A DNA stretch of 64,000 nucleotides from Comamonas fluminis (GCF_019186805.1 NZ_CP066783.1:3237501-3301500); one strand, 5' to 3'; positions 51,483 to 60,295 are shown, numbered from the stretch's first letter. Numbers and translations: made by a program. Notes: generated by a model not told the origin, from the letters alone.

Positions 51483-53648
51483 GTGCCTTCCATTCCCGCT
51501 TTCCCTCGCCATCGTCTGGCCCTGCACCTCGGTGCAGCTCTGGCCACCCTGCTTCCCCTGACTGTCCATAGTGCAGAACTTCCCGAAGTCAAAGTCGTAG
51601 GGCTGCAAGACTCGGTCATGGACTCCCAGACCACCGTTTACGACCGTGAAGCCCTGACATCCGAAGGCGATGGCACACTGCAGGAATACCTGAGCCGCCA
51701 GCCCGGCGTGAGCGTCGATGCCAATGGCTATATCTCGCTGCGCGGTATGGGTGAGGGATATACGCAAGTGATGGTCAATGGCCGCAAAGCCAACTCCGAC
51801 AATGGCGACGCATCGATTGGCGATATTCCCATGGGCATGATTGAGCGCGTGGAGATTGAGCGCGGATCTTCTGCCAGCGAAAGTGGCACCGCCGTCGCTG
51901 GCACGATTCGCATCTTCACCCGCCAGGCCACGGATAAGCCCGAGAACACGGTCAGCGTGCGTGCCGGCTTTTCACCTCAAGGTCAGTTTGATCACTCGGT
52001 CTCTCTGTCGCTTGGTGGCAAGCGCGACATGCTGGAGTGGCAGACCAACACCACGCTGCGCCAGCGTGAGTACAAGGTCATCACGTCAACCGTGACGAGC
52101 AATGACTATGGCCTGGGCTATGTGTCTGAAGTACGCGATGACAAGGGTGTCAAACAAATTCGAAAAAGCCAGCTCATGCTCACTGGCGAGGTCGCTGTGC
52201 GGCCCGATGCCAACAATCGCATCGGCCTGAGCTGGATGGCCAATGTGACGCCCGAGTCTGAGCGCGCACGCAGCAATGTCGACTATCGCTACGACGCGCC
52301 CGGCTATGTGGATCACAACACCGAGCAAGCAGGCTGGTACAACCGCATCTCGCCACAATGGGACATCGCTCCCACGCTGAAATGGAATCGCCAGCTCAGC
52401 AACGGCGGCAAATTCCAAGCGGAAATCGGCACCCATCAATATGGCGCCACCGAGCGCGAGAACTACTTCAACAACGCCCCTGACTACAGCGGCGAGTACA
52501 GCTCACACTACCGCAGCCGCGAGCGCAAATGGCATTCAGCGCTGCGCTTTGATCTGCCGCTGAGCGCAACATCCGTGCTGACGCTGGGTGGCCGTATCGA
52601 GCGCGACAAGTTCATCTTCACCGAAATCGAAGATGGTGAGAGCTTCAGCGACACCATGAAGCGCCACACCAATGCCACTTTTGTGCAATGGAACTGGCGC
52701 CCCAGCAGTCAGTGGAGTGTGGAAACTGGCTTGCGCCGTGAAGAAATCAAAAACGTGATGCCACCCGACTCGGATCACGCATCCCGCAAAAACAATCTAT
52801 GGCTGCCCTCTCTCAATATTGCCTGGACACCCAATGCAGACCAGCGTGCCCACCTGGGTCTGGCACGCACCTATCGCAATCCCAAGTTCAAGGAAATGAT
52901 CCCGGGCTTTTATCGCGACTGGGGTGGCTGGTATCAAAATCCGCTTCTGCAAGGTAATCCTGACCTGAGGCACGAAACCTCTACCGGTCTGGAGCTGGGC
53001 TTCACCCAGGCTCTGCGCGATGAGGGCAAACAGGTCGGCAAGCTCAGCGCCAATGTGTTCGCCCGCTCTATCTCCAATGCACTGATTACCGAGCTGTACT
53101 CGATACCAAACCCAAAACCCAATCAAAACCAGCCTGTCTTGTGGATTCTGCACTCCATTAACGGACCACGCACGCGTATGCTGGGTCTGGAATTGGGTGC
53201 GCAATACGACCTCAAGCACACCGCCTTGCAACTGCCAGTCAACCTCAATGCCAACCTGACTTTGACGGAGACCAAAGTGGCGGACCGCGAATCTCCCGCA
53301 CGACTGTTCGGACAATCCCCCGCCGTGCTGGATCTGGGCTTTGACGCCCGCACGCAAGGTGGTGGTCTGCCTGATGTCTGGGGCATGAGCGTACGCCTGG
53401 AGTCTGGCTACAAAGCCCGAATGAACCCCACCACCATCAGCCAGGTTCGCCCACTGCGCAGCCTGAGCATGCGCGCCATGTGGAAGCTCAACCCCTCCAC
53501 GCGCCTCAGGGGCACTTTGGGCCAGTTTGGCAATAACTGGCATTCAACCGCAGTGACGCCTGCCGCCCCCTCAGGCGGCACGAGTGAGGTCAGCCTGCGC
53601 ACCAAGCGCTTCTGGATGGCAGGCCTGATGCTGGAAAAGGACTTCTAA
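51483..53648 (+). CDS. TonB-dependent outer-membrane receptor
   Basis: About 721 residues. A signal peptide (LALHLGAALATLLPLTVHSA) leads to a plug domain (about 35-150: LQEYLSRQPGVSVDANGYIS, then LRGMGEGYTQVMVNGRKA, with IERVEIERGSSASESGTA) and a beta-barrel ending in a terminal Phe. No N-terminal STN signalling domain is present. The GTG start at 51483 is the best option but has no ribosome binding site; the frame is open back into the IS, so IS-read-through or a start outside could apply. The substrate is unknown. The CHAT gene starts 3 bp after its stop. Confidence 0.88.
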   Translation: MPSIPAFPRHRLALHLGAALATLLPLTVHSAELPEVKVVGLQDSVMDSQTTVYDREALTSEGDGTLQEYLSRQPGVSVDANGYISLRGMGEGYTQVMVNGRKANSDNGDASIGDIPMGMIERVEIERGSSASESGTAVAGTIRIFTRQATDKPENTVSVRAGFSPQGQFDHSVSLSLGGKRDMLEWQTNTTLRQREYKVITSTVTSNDYGLGYVSEVRDDKGVKQIRKSQLMLTGEVAVRPDANNRIGLSWMANVTPESERARSNVDYRYDAPGYVDHNTEQAGWYNRISPQWDIAPTLKWNRQLSNGGKFQAEIGTHQYGATERENYFNNAPDYSGEYSSHYRSRERKWHSALRFDLPLSATSVLTLGGRIERDKFIFTEIEDGESFSDTMKRHTNATFVQWNWRPSSQWSVETGLRREEIKNVMPPDSDHASRKNNLWLPSLNIAWTPNADQRAHLGLARTYRNPKFKEMIPGFYRDWGGWYQNPLLQGNPDLRHETSTGLELGFTQALRDEGKQVGKLSANVFARSISNALITELYSIPNPKPNQNQPVLWILHSINGPRTRMLGLELGAQYDLKHTALQLPVNLNANLTLTETKVADRESPARLFGQSPAVLDLGFDARTQGGGLPDVWGMSVRLESGYKARMNPTTISQVRPLRSLSMRAMWKLNPSTRLRGTLGQFGNNWHSTAVTPAAPSGGTSEVSLRTKRFWMAGLMLEKDF

Positions 53649-53651
53649 ACC

Positions 53652-56342
53652 ATGCAGCAGACAGCACGCACCCTCTCTCGCCTGCGCCGCAGTCTGGTTG
53701 CGCGGGTGCTGAGCGGGGTCTTGCTGTCTGCAGGGCTCTCATTCGCATGCACGGCACAAGCAACCCTGCGCCCCATCAGTCTGAAGCAGCAGCAACAGCT
53801 GCAGAAACTGGCGGCGACAGGTGATACCGCCGGTCTCAGAGCACTGGTTCAGACCCTGGAAAATGGTTACGACACCGACGCTTTGCCCATCTTTGGTGTG
53901 TACCGCGCCATCTTGCTTTCTGCCGACGATAAAAGCCTGCAAGGCTTGGTAGAGCTGCGCAAGTCGCTATCTTTAGTGAAGCAAGAATGGGAGCAATCTC
54001 CCAATGCACGTACTGCCGCCAGCTATGCGTTTGCTTTGGATGGGCAGGCAACGCTGCTGGACCTTCAGGCCCGAAGTGCCGAAGCTGGAGCCAGCCTTGA
54101 CCAGGGCCACGAGGTGGCGCTGAAAATGCTGGGCCCCAAAGACCAGCAGACGCAATGGCTGTTGTACAAGCGCATGTACAAAGCCATTGCTGGCTCACGC
54201 TACCCGCTGGCGCAGCGGCTAGCCAAAGAGCTGCAGCAATCTCTGCCCAAGCCCCTGAACCAGTGCCGCCAGAGCATCTGCCTGGCTCTGCGCTTTCAAA
54301 TGGCCAGCCTGGCAGGTTCCATGGGCCAGCAGACCCAGGCTTTGCAAATTGCCAAAGAACTGATGCCTCACCTTGATGTCGATGCCCAGCACGCCAGCTG
54401 GAACATCTATCAATTGGTCAACCTGAGTATCGGTCTGAATAAGAGCAAGGAACTGCAGTACTGGTGCCAGCAAGTACGAGCCATGGCCGCCCAGCCGCGC
54501 TTTGCCAACCTGGAGGGCATCAACCGCGCCAGCGCCAGATGCCTGCGAAGCGACAACACTGGTGAGCAACAGCTGGATGCGCTGCTGGAGCAAGAGCGTA
54601 AGACACGCGGCGCAGGCGCAGATGGCAGCGCCTATCTGCTGCTGCAGAAAGCCGAACTGCTGAGCCAAAAAAATCACCCCCTGGAAGCTGCGCAGGCCGC
54701 CGCGCAGGTCTGGGCCATCGGCGTTGCCAAGGATGTGAACTACTGGCAATGGCAGGCCCACCGCACCATGGCCCAGTCCTTGATAGATATGGAGCAAGTG
54801 TCCGAGGCCATCTATCACGCCAAGCAGGCTGTCAATGTGCAGCAGCGCATGCTGAGCGACAAAGAGCTGACATCTTCGCAACGTGAAGCCGTGATGCAGC
54901 GTGGCCGTGAGCTCTATGAAGAGCTGGCCGAATGGCTGCTGGAAGGCCAGCGCTTCAGCGAAGCGGAGCAGACACTGACCCTGGCCCGCGAGCAAAGCTA
55001 TCACCAGTTGGTGCGCAGCTATCAACCTCCACAGCGCGCACTGGAACTCACCCCCGCGGAGCAGCAGCGCGATGCAGCCACGCAGTCGCTTCAATCCGCC
55101 CTGCGCCATTCCTGGCAGAACCGAGAGAACAACGCCAATGCCTTGCAGCAGGCTCTGGCGCAAGCGCCGCAGTCTTTAGACACTCCCATGGCGCAATCGC
55201 AGGCGCCCACGGATACGGGCGTCAAGCTCAAGCCACTGGCTCCTCATCAGACAGAAGTACGCTACCTGCCAGCCCCTGACCATGTCTATGTGGTCGTACG
55301 CCAAGGGCAGCAACCCGAGCAGCGCGTGCGCCTGCCCATTGCGCAAAAGCAGCTGACACAGGACATTGCGCAATTGCGCCGCGAACTGCAGCAGCGCGGC
55401 AGCAATCCGCAGCTTCAGGCTCACAAGCTTTACCAGCAGCTATGGCTGCCACTGGCGCAATGGCTGCCAGCTCCCGCGCCAGAGTCTGCCGTTGGTCAGG
55501 CACCCGAAGTGCGTGTGCATCTGGAAGGCGCCCTGCGCTACCTGCCTATGGCCGCCTTGCATGACGGCCAGCACTGGCTGGGCGAGTCCTATGCCTTGCC
55601 GCAGGACACTGGCGTTCAGGCGGAAAACAATGCGCAAGTTGCCCCCGAACGCGAGGGCTGGAGCCTGCAGGGCAGCAGCCGCGCAACCGCCGATCTGCCT
55701 GCACTTCCGAAGGTCAAGGAAGAAATTGAAGGTCTGGCCCAGCTGCCCAATACGCAAGGTATTGGGCACGACACACAGCAAGACGACGCTTTCACCGCTG
55801 ATAGCCTGCGCCATGCCTTGCTAACACGCAAGGTCGTGCATCTGGCCAGCCACTTTCGCCTGATGCCTGGCAACGGGCAAGCCTCGGGTCTCTATCTGGG
55901 TAATGGCCAGTTGCTGACCTTGGGTGAGCTGAACGGCCCCAGCTTCCGCTTTGATGGACTGGACCTGCTGACGCTTTCTGCCTGTGAAACAGCGGTTCCG
56001 TCTGGCCCCGCAGAACAAGGCCTGCCAATTGATAGCCTGGCCTGGCTGGCACAGGCACGTGGCGCCCGCCATGTGCTGGCCAGCCTGTGGGCCGTGGCCG
56101 ATGAAGGCACACAGCAATTCATGACTGCCTTCTATACCGCGCTCTCCAGCCCCATGGACCACGCCCAGGCCGTACGTGCTGCACAACTGGCCATGCTCAA
56201 AAACGCCTCTGCTGTGCAGCCCCATGCCCAATTGCGTGGCTTGAGCGACCAGCGCTCTGCACAGACTTCCGGCAGTGCATCCTCTGGCCTTGCTCACCCT
56301 TATTACTGGAGTGCGTTTGTGCTGCTGACTGCAGCGCAATAA
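53652..56342 (+). CDS. exported CHAT-domain cysteine protease with helical repeats
   Basis: An 896-residue protein. Residues about 1-37 form a signal peptide (VARVLSGVLLSAGLSFACTAQA). Residues 45-500 are helical, TPR-like. The C-terminal CHAT domain (about 590-896) has catalytic His734 in VHLASHFR and Cys778 in LTLSACETA, then a typical LWAVAD and PYYWSAFVL end. CHAT is a caspase-related clan CD fold. The gene is 3 bp behind the TonB-receptor gene and converges on a second clan CD protease gene 18 bp away. Export is the unusual feature; best-known TPR-CHAT proteins are cytosolic. Confidence 0.9.
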   Translation: MQQTARTLSRLRRSLVARVLSGVLLSAGLSFACTAQATLRPISLKQQQQLQKLAATGDTAGLRALVQTLENGYDTDALPIFGVYRAILLSADDKSLQGLVELRKSLSLVKQEWEQSPNARTAASYAFALDGQATLLDLQARSAEAGASLDQGHEVALKMLGPKDQQTQWLLYKRMYKAIAGSRYPLAQRLAKELQQSLPKPLNQCRQSICLALRFQMASLAGSMGQQTQALQIAKELMPHLDVDAQHASWNIYQLVNLSIGLNKSKELQYWCQQVRAMAAQPRFANLEGINRASARCLRSDNTGEQQLDALLEQERKTRGAGADGSAYLLLQKAELLSQKNHPLEAAQAAAQVWAIGVAKDVNYWQWQAHRTMAQSLIDMEQVSEAIYHAKQAVNVQQRMLSDKELTSSQREAVMQRGRELYEELAEWLLEGQRFSEAEQTLTLAREQSYHQLVRSYQPPQRALELTPAEQQRDAATQSLQSALRHSWQNRENNANALQQALAQAPQSLDTPMAQSQAPTDTGVKLKPLAPHQTEVRYLPAPDHVYVVVRQGQQPEQRVRLPIAQKQLTQDIAQLRRELQQRGSNPQLQAHKLYQQLWLPLAQWLPAPAPESAVGQAPEVRVHLEGALRYLPMAALHDGQHWLGESYALPQDTGVQAENNAQVAPEREGWSLQGSSRATADLPALPKVKEEIEGLAQLPNTQGIGHDTQQDDAFTADSLRHALLTRKVVHLASHFRLMPGNGQASGLYLGNGQLLTLGELNGPSFRFDGLDLLTLSACETAVPSGPAEQGLPIDSLAWLAQARGARHVLASLWAVADEGTQQFMTAFYTALSSPMDHAQAVRAAQLAMLKNASAVQPHAQLRGLSDQRSAQTSGSASSGLAHPYYWSAFVLLTAAQ

Positions 56343-56360
56343 GCAGCACTTGCCCCAGGC

Positions 56361-57824
56361 CTAAGGTCTCGCAACAGCCTGCCAGCCCAGCTGCATCTGC
56401 CAGGTTTGCGTAGGCAAGGCCACCGCCTGTGCATCGTCGATCAAGGTCTGCGCATCTGCCCGCGCCAGCACCCACAGCAGCGCCTCAGGCTGTGCCTCAG
56501 CACGATCCACAACCAGTGTCTTCTGCCAGCGCGAGGGGGCGCTGCGCGATGCGGCTGGCAGCAAGGCGGCATCTCCCGCTCTTTCCGGATAAATGGCCTG
56601 CCATCTTCCATCCGCACCAATATGGAAAATGCGTAAATACAAAGAGTTCGGAGCTTCGTTGAGCGCCTGAAACTCGAACTGGGTTCCCACAGGCAGTCGC
56701 CCCAATCCCATGCCACCGCCCGCCAGAGGCACCTGCCTGCGTGCACCATCGGGCAAACGCAGGTACAGCTGCAGGCTGACTCCTTCAGGCATGGAGGCCA
56801 GCGCCTGAGACACACGCCGCACCGCGGCCCAGGATCGCAAACTCTCCGCAGTCCACAGCGGCGCCTGCAGGCTTCCCTCAAACACTGGCGCAGGCCACAG
56901 CGATCGGGCCACCGGAGCATGCTGCGCCAGCCCGATATGAATATCCAGAGCTTTACGTGCCAGATCCGCATAGCGCGGCCCCGGGGCTCCGCTCAACAAA
57001 GCCTGCGCAACGGCATATGTGAACGCCCCCTGCTGATGCCCTTGCAGCGACCACTCGGGAGTTCGCTGCATGTCTTCACAGGCATACAGCCCCACATAAC
57101 CCTTGTTGCGAGGCCTGGCTGCAGGCAGCACTGCAGGCAAGCCGCCTGCCAGCGGCGATTTCGCATCCGACTTCAGCTCATCCAGCTCTGACACACGCAA
57201 GCCCCGCCAGAGCACGCCTTCTTCAACGGAACGCGTGGCAGAGGCCGCATGACAGACATCCATCACGGCCAGCACATGTGCACCGACGGCCAGGCAATCA
57301 TCAATTGCAGCGCCCAGCTCTGCATCGGCCACCGCGCCCTGCAGCGGCCAGACTTGTGCAGCGCTTGCAGGCAATCGCTGTGCATCCTGTGCCAGCAAGA
57401 AAGTACTTTTCCCATCGGGCTCTGCCACAGGCTTGCGCGGGCCGGCAGCCCGCACGGCATGGCCAGACCAGTAGATCACCACGCAGTCTCCTGCACGCAC
57501 CTTGGCAGTCAACACCTTCAATGCAGCAAGCAAGCCTGCTCTGTCTGGCCTCATGGCCCCTGCCAGCGGCATTCCCTGGCCATCATCGGCCAGCACCGCC
57601 ATATCCGCCGAGGCAAATCCGTGCGAGGAAAGTGCACGCTGCATATGCGCGACATCATGCAAAGGCCCTTTGAGCCACAAGGCGCGCGGCTGGTACTTCA
57701 ATGCACTGACACCCACCAGCAATGCATGGCGACGAGGGGCGCTGGCAGCCTCCGCCATGAATGCATTCAGGGCCAGGAATGCAGCGCCCGTCTGCAAGCA
57801 GGTGCGTCGTCGCAATCCGGGCAT
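56361..57824 (-). CDS. exported caspase-family (C14) protease
   Basis: A 487-residue protein. The N-terminus LRRRTCLQTGAAFLALNAFM resembles a twin-arginine signal, with cleavage after about residue 29. The caspase fold spans about 31-290: RRHALLVGVSALKY, catalytic His122 in YWSGHA and Cys191 in VMDVCHAAS. The C-terminal 170 residues are a beta-rich domain of the DUF4384 type (LYLRLPDGARRQVPL, FEFQALNEAPNSLYLRIFHIG). The ATG overlaps the anti-sigma stop (TGATG), so expression is coupled. It is probably periplasmic. The cleavage specificity cannot be told from sequence alone. Confidence 0.9.
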   Translation of the reverse strand: MPGLRRRTCLQTGAAFLALNAFMAEAASAPRRHALLVGVSALKYQPRALWLKGPLHDVAHMQRALSSHGFASADMAVLADDGQGMPLAGAMRPDRAGLLAALKVLTAKVRAGDCVVIYWSGHAVRAAGPRKPVAEPDGKSTFLLAQDAQRLPASAAQVWPLQGAVADAELGAAIDDCLAVGAHVLAVMDVCHAASATRSVEEGVLWRGLRVSELDELKSDAKSPLAGGLPAVLPAARPRNKGYVGLYACEDMQRTPEWSLQGHQQGAFTYAVAQALLSGAPGPRYADLARKALDIHIGLAQHAPVARSLWPAPVFEGSLQAPLWTAESLRSWAAVRRVSQALASMPEGVSLQLYLRLPDGARRQVPLAGGGMGLGRLPVGTQFEFQALNEAPNSLYLRIFHIGADGRWQAIYPERAGDAALLPAASRSAPSRWQKTLVVDRAEAQPEALLWVLARADAQTLIDDAQAVALPTQTWQMQLGWQAVARP

Positions 57825-58561
57825 CAGGGCTGCAGCTGCGGTGACTGTGCTTCTGCCCGCACCACAAAAGGCAGAGCACTCAGACGAGCCAGCAAAGCAG
57901 GCTCATCTTTGACGCCAGGAGATACCCGCAGCACCCACGTGCCCTGGGGCTGCACCTGCCATGAGACATCGGAATTCATAGCAATATCCGCAATAACCTT
58001 CTGGGCTGCAGCCATGTCCGCGCTGGATGCATCAGACCTCAGCTGCAACTGTATGCGGGTCACGGAGGAAGATGCAGGCTGCAAATCGTCAATCTCCAGC
58101 GTGCGCCAGTCTGCCGTAGTTGTCTGCGTATCAGGCCGCGTCACAATCCAGCCCGCCTGCCCCACGATCAGCACCACGGCAACCGCTGCCGCCGCATTGG
58201 CCCAACCCGGATGAATCTGCAACCATTTCAGCCAACGAGGGGCCCCACTGCGATCGGCAGGCTTGCGCGCAGAGCCATTGGTCGGAGCCAAAGCCGGTGC
58301 TGGCTTGAGCTTGTGCGCCAGCAATGCCCAGGCCTCCTGCGTGTCTTCCGTTGCCGCTTCATCACGCAGCACGGTGCGCGTATCGATCAGCCATTCCATC
58401 TGCTCTGCCAGACTGGGATAGCGCTCTTGCATCTGCTGCATCCACTGCGCCTGCTCGGGCAATAGATGGCCAGCCAGCCACTGCGGCAAATCCTGCTCAA
58501 AGCGCAGTTGATCGGCCTCACTCAGAGGCGGCTGCTGTGCTTCGGATGGCTTCTCACTCAT
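57824..58561 (-). CDS. single-pass anti-sigma factor
   Basis: A 245-residue protein: an N-terminal cytosolic helical region (about 1-110, WLAGHLLPEQAQWMQQMQER resembles anti-sigma binding domains without zinc Cys), one membrane helix (about 119-140, ANAAAAVAVVLIVGQAGWIV) and a periplasmic domain of about 105 residues. It is not FecR-like. Starts one base after the sigma stop and overlaps the caspase start by one base, so the three genes form one translationally coupled operon. Confidence 0.82.
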   Translation of the reverse strand: MSEKPSEAQQPPLSEADQLRFEQDLPQWLAGHLLPEQAQWMQQMQERYPSLAEQMEWLIDTRTVLRDEAATEDTQEAWALLAHKLKPAPALAPTNGSARKPADRSGAPRWLKWLQIHPGWANAAAAVAVVLIVGQAGWIVTRPDTQTTTADWRTLEIDDLQPASSSVTRIQLQLRSDASSADMAAAQKVIADIAMNSDVSWQVQPQGTWVLRVSPGVKDEPALLARLSALPFVVRAEAQSPQLQP

Positions 58562-58562
58562 T

Positions 58563-59156
58563 TCAGACCAGCTCCAGACCCAGCCATTGCTGCAGGCAGA
58601 CTCTCAAATTCTTGCGCCCATGAAACAGCCGCGTCTTGACGGTGTTTTCGGGGCATTGCTGTGTCTGCGCAATATCGGCCACATGCATATCCTCCACCGC
58701 CCATAACAGCAAGGCCTCGCGCTGCAGCGGATTGCGCAGCCGCTTGAGGCAGTAAAGCACGGCTTTTTTATCCTGCGCTGTATTGAGCTGAGCCTCAGGT
58801 CCAGGCGCCTGATCGGGCACTGCGTGCAGATCTTCGTCGTCGCCCTGCTGCTCTATCTTCAAACGGCGATTACGCTTGCGCGCACAGTCCACCGCCTTAT
58901 TGCGTGCAACCGCGTACAACCAAGTGTTAAAGGCCACCCGACCGTCATAGCGCAAAGGGGCAAGCCAGATCTCGTGAAAGACATCAGCTGTGACTTCCTG
59001 CGCGAGACTGTTCGCTTCCTCTCCGCAAGGAGCGAGTTGCATGCGCACGAACATCTGCACCTTTGCCGCCCATTGCTGCCACAGCACGCGCAGAGCCTGC
59101 TGATCCCCAGCGGCCATGGCCTGCAATAAATCCTGCACTGAACGAGATGGCTCCAT
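58563..59156 (-). CDS. ECF-type RNA polymerase sigma factor
   Basis: About 198 residues. Region 2 is seen at about 15-90 (EVTADVFHEIWLAPLRYDGR, then AFNTWLYAVARNKAVDCARK) and region 4 at about 135-190 (LRNPLQREALLLWAVEDMHV, QTQQCPENTVKTRLFHGRKNL shown in part). The ATG at 59156 gives a usual ECF length; an upstream ATG at 59240 is possible and neither has a strong ribosome binding site. It heads the sigma/anti-sigma/caspase operon and is divergent from the repeat lipoprotein gene. Confidence 0.88.
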   Translation of the reverse strand: MEPSRSVQDLLQAMAAGDQQALRVLWQQWAAKVQMFVRMQLAPCGEEANSLAQEVTADVFHEIWLAPLRYDGRVAFNTWLYAVARNKAVDCARKRNRRLKIEQQGDDEDLHAVPDQAPGPEAQLNTAQDKKAVLYCLKRLRNPLQREALLLWAVEDMHVADIAQTQQCPENTVKTRLFHGRKNLRVCLQQWLGLELV

Positions 59157-59268
59157 TACCTGACCGAGTACGCGAGTCACAAGAAAAAACAGACTCTCAT
59201 CATAGCGGTGAACCTTGAGAGCCCTGTTTGCTGACTGCATTTTGCAGCATCAGTGCCGAAAAAATTTT

Positions 59269-59296
59269 TGAACCCAAATCGCTCCTCCATCGAATA
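59269..59296 (+). promoter_or_regulatory. candidate ECF-type promoter for the repeat lipoprotein
   Basis: TGAACC (59269-59274) and CGAATA (59291-59296) are 16 bp apart and look like an ECF -35/-10 pair upstream of the lipoprotein gene. TGAACC also occurs at 59209-59214 and 59302-59307. This is a visual match only. Confidence 0.3.
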
Positions 59297-59370
59297 AGAG
59301 TTGAACCGATTCGATCAGCGCTGGGATGGGCCCATGCAATCGCGGTGTTTGAAAACCCACAGGAGCCGAA

Positions 59371-60231
59371 ATGCAGCAGATTCTTTCCGCCAAACTGACC
59401 CAGATCGCGATTACCGCAGCTTGCGCAGCCATGCTGGCGGCGTGTGGAGGCGGTGGCAATGGCGATGGCGATAACGGCAACAACTCGACCACGGAACAGC
59501 CTGGCGGCGGCACTGGCGGTACTGGCGGTACTGGCGGTACTGGCGGTACTGGCGGTACTGGCGGTACTGGCGGTACTGGCGGTACTGGCGGTACTGACGG
59601 TACTGACGGTACTGACGGCGGCAGTCTGCACACCGCAGGCGACTTCACCGCAACAACTGTTAAACAAGCAGATCGCTCTGCAACCATCGATCCGGATGGA
59701 GCTAAGCTCTACTCTGAGCCACGAAACTTCCTGTATTTCAAGACCAACCGCGCAACCGAGTCCGTGGAAGGCTGGAAATACAAGGATGCTGCAGGAGTCA
59801 ACTTTGCCTACGATGTGGGCCAGTATGTCTATGTCAGCAACATGAAAAAATTTGAAAATCCAGCTAGCGGCAAGGCACTCAATGCCTATTCGTTCTTCGA
59901 CAACCAGTTGATCATGGGCTGCGAAGCTGCCAACTGGCAGTCCACCTTTGCGGTCAGCCTGAACGCAGTCGAAATCACCAATTTGTCAGAGCTGGATGGG
60001 AAGTCGTTCAAGCAGTACTCTTGCGACCCCGGTGAAGTGAATGGCTACGACCCTGTCACCATCGCCAACGGCAAGTTCGATGGCATCTCAGTGGCTCAGC
60101 TGTTCGGCCCATCGGGCTTCAATGATGGCAAAGACACCTACTACTACAAAGCCTACAAAATCGCCAACAAAATTTTTGCCGTTGGCCATGACAGCACCAG
60201 CGCTGGTGTGAATTTGATTATTCAAAACTAA
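59371..60231 (+). CDS. lipoprotein with Gly-Gly-Thr tandem repeat
   Basis: A 286-residue lipoprotein: lipobox LAAC (Cys25), a Gly/Asp/Asn linker, a Gly-Gly-Thr / Asp-Gly-Thr repeat (about 45-83) and a C-terminal domain of about 200 residues with no recognised family (FLYFKTNRATESVEGWKYKD, VGQYVYVSNMKKFENPASGK). The repeat probably forms a flexible stalk that lifts the domain from the membrane. AGGAG precedes the ATG. Divergent from the sigma factor operon, so it is a natural candidate for regulation by it. Two Cys in the C-terminal domain could form a disulfide. Confidence 0.82.
   Translation: MQQILSAKLTQIAITAACAAMLAACGGGGNGDGDNGNNSTTEQPGGGTGGTGGTGGTGGTGGTGGTGGTGGTGGTDGTDGTDGGSLHTAGDFTATTVKQADRSATIDPDGAKLYSEPRNFLYFKTNRATESVEGWKYKDAAGVNFAYDVGQYVYVSNMKKFENPASGKALNAYSFFDNQLIMGCEAANWQSTFAVSLNAVEITNLSELDGKSFKQYSCDPGEVNGYDPVTIANGKFDGISVAQLFGPSGFNDGKDTYYYKAYKIANKIFAVGHDSTSAGVNLIIQN
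59512..59619 (+). repeat. 9-bp coding tandem repeat (12 units)
   Basis: Nine perfect copies of actggcggt (59512-59592) are followed by three related units (actgacggt twice, then actgacggc). Because the unit is 9 bp, gain or loss of copies changes stalk length without shifting the frame. Confidence 0.92.
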
Positions 60232-60250
60232 GAAAGCTGCTGCCCATCAA

Positions 60251-60279
60251 AAAACCGTGCCTAAAGAGCACGGCTTTTT
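60251..60279. terminator. bidirectional terminator between the repeat lipoprotein gene and acnA
   Basis: Stem AACCGTGC/GCACGGCTT-type (6-7 bp GC core, loop CTAAAGA) flanked by A run and T run, between convergent genes. Confidence 0.88.
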
Positions 60280-60295
60280 GTTTAGCTGAAGTGAA

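Noticed and set aside
51483..59156. Classical FecI-FecR-FecA iron signalling system
   Set aside because: The receptor has no N-terminal STN signalling domain and the anti-sigma lacks the FecR layout; gene order also differs.
51483..59156. Type III-E CRISPR (Craspase) locus because of TPR-CHAT plus sigma factor
   Set aside because: No gRAMP/Cas7-11, Cas1 or repeat array is present, and the CHAT protein has an export signal.
59512..59619. CRISPR array
   Set aside because: The 9-bp units are contiguous with no spacers and lie in a coding frame.
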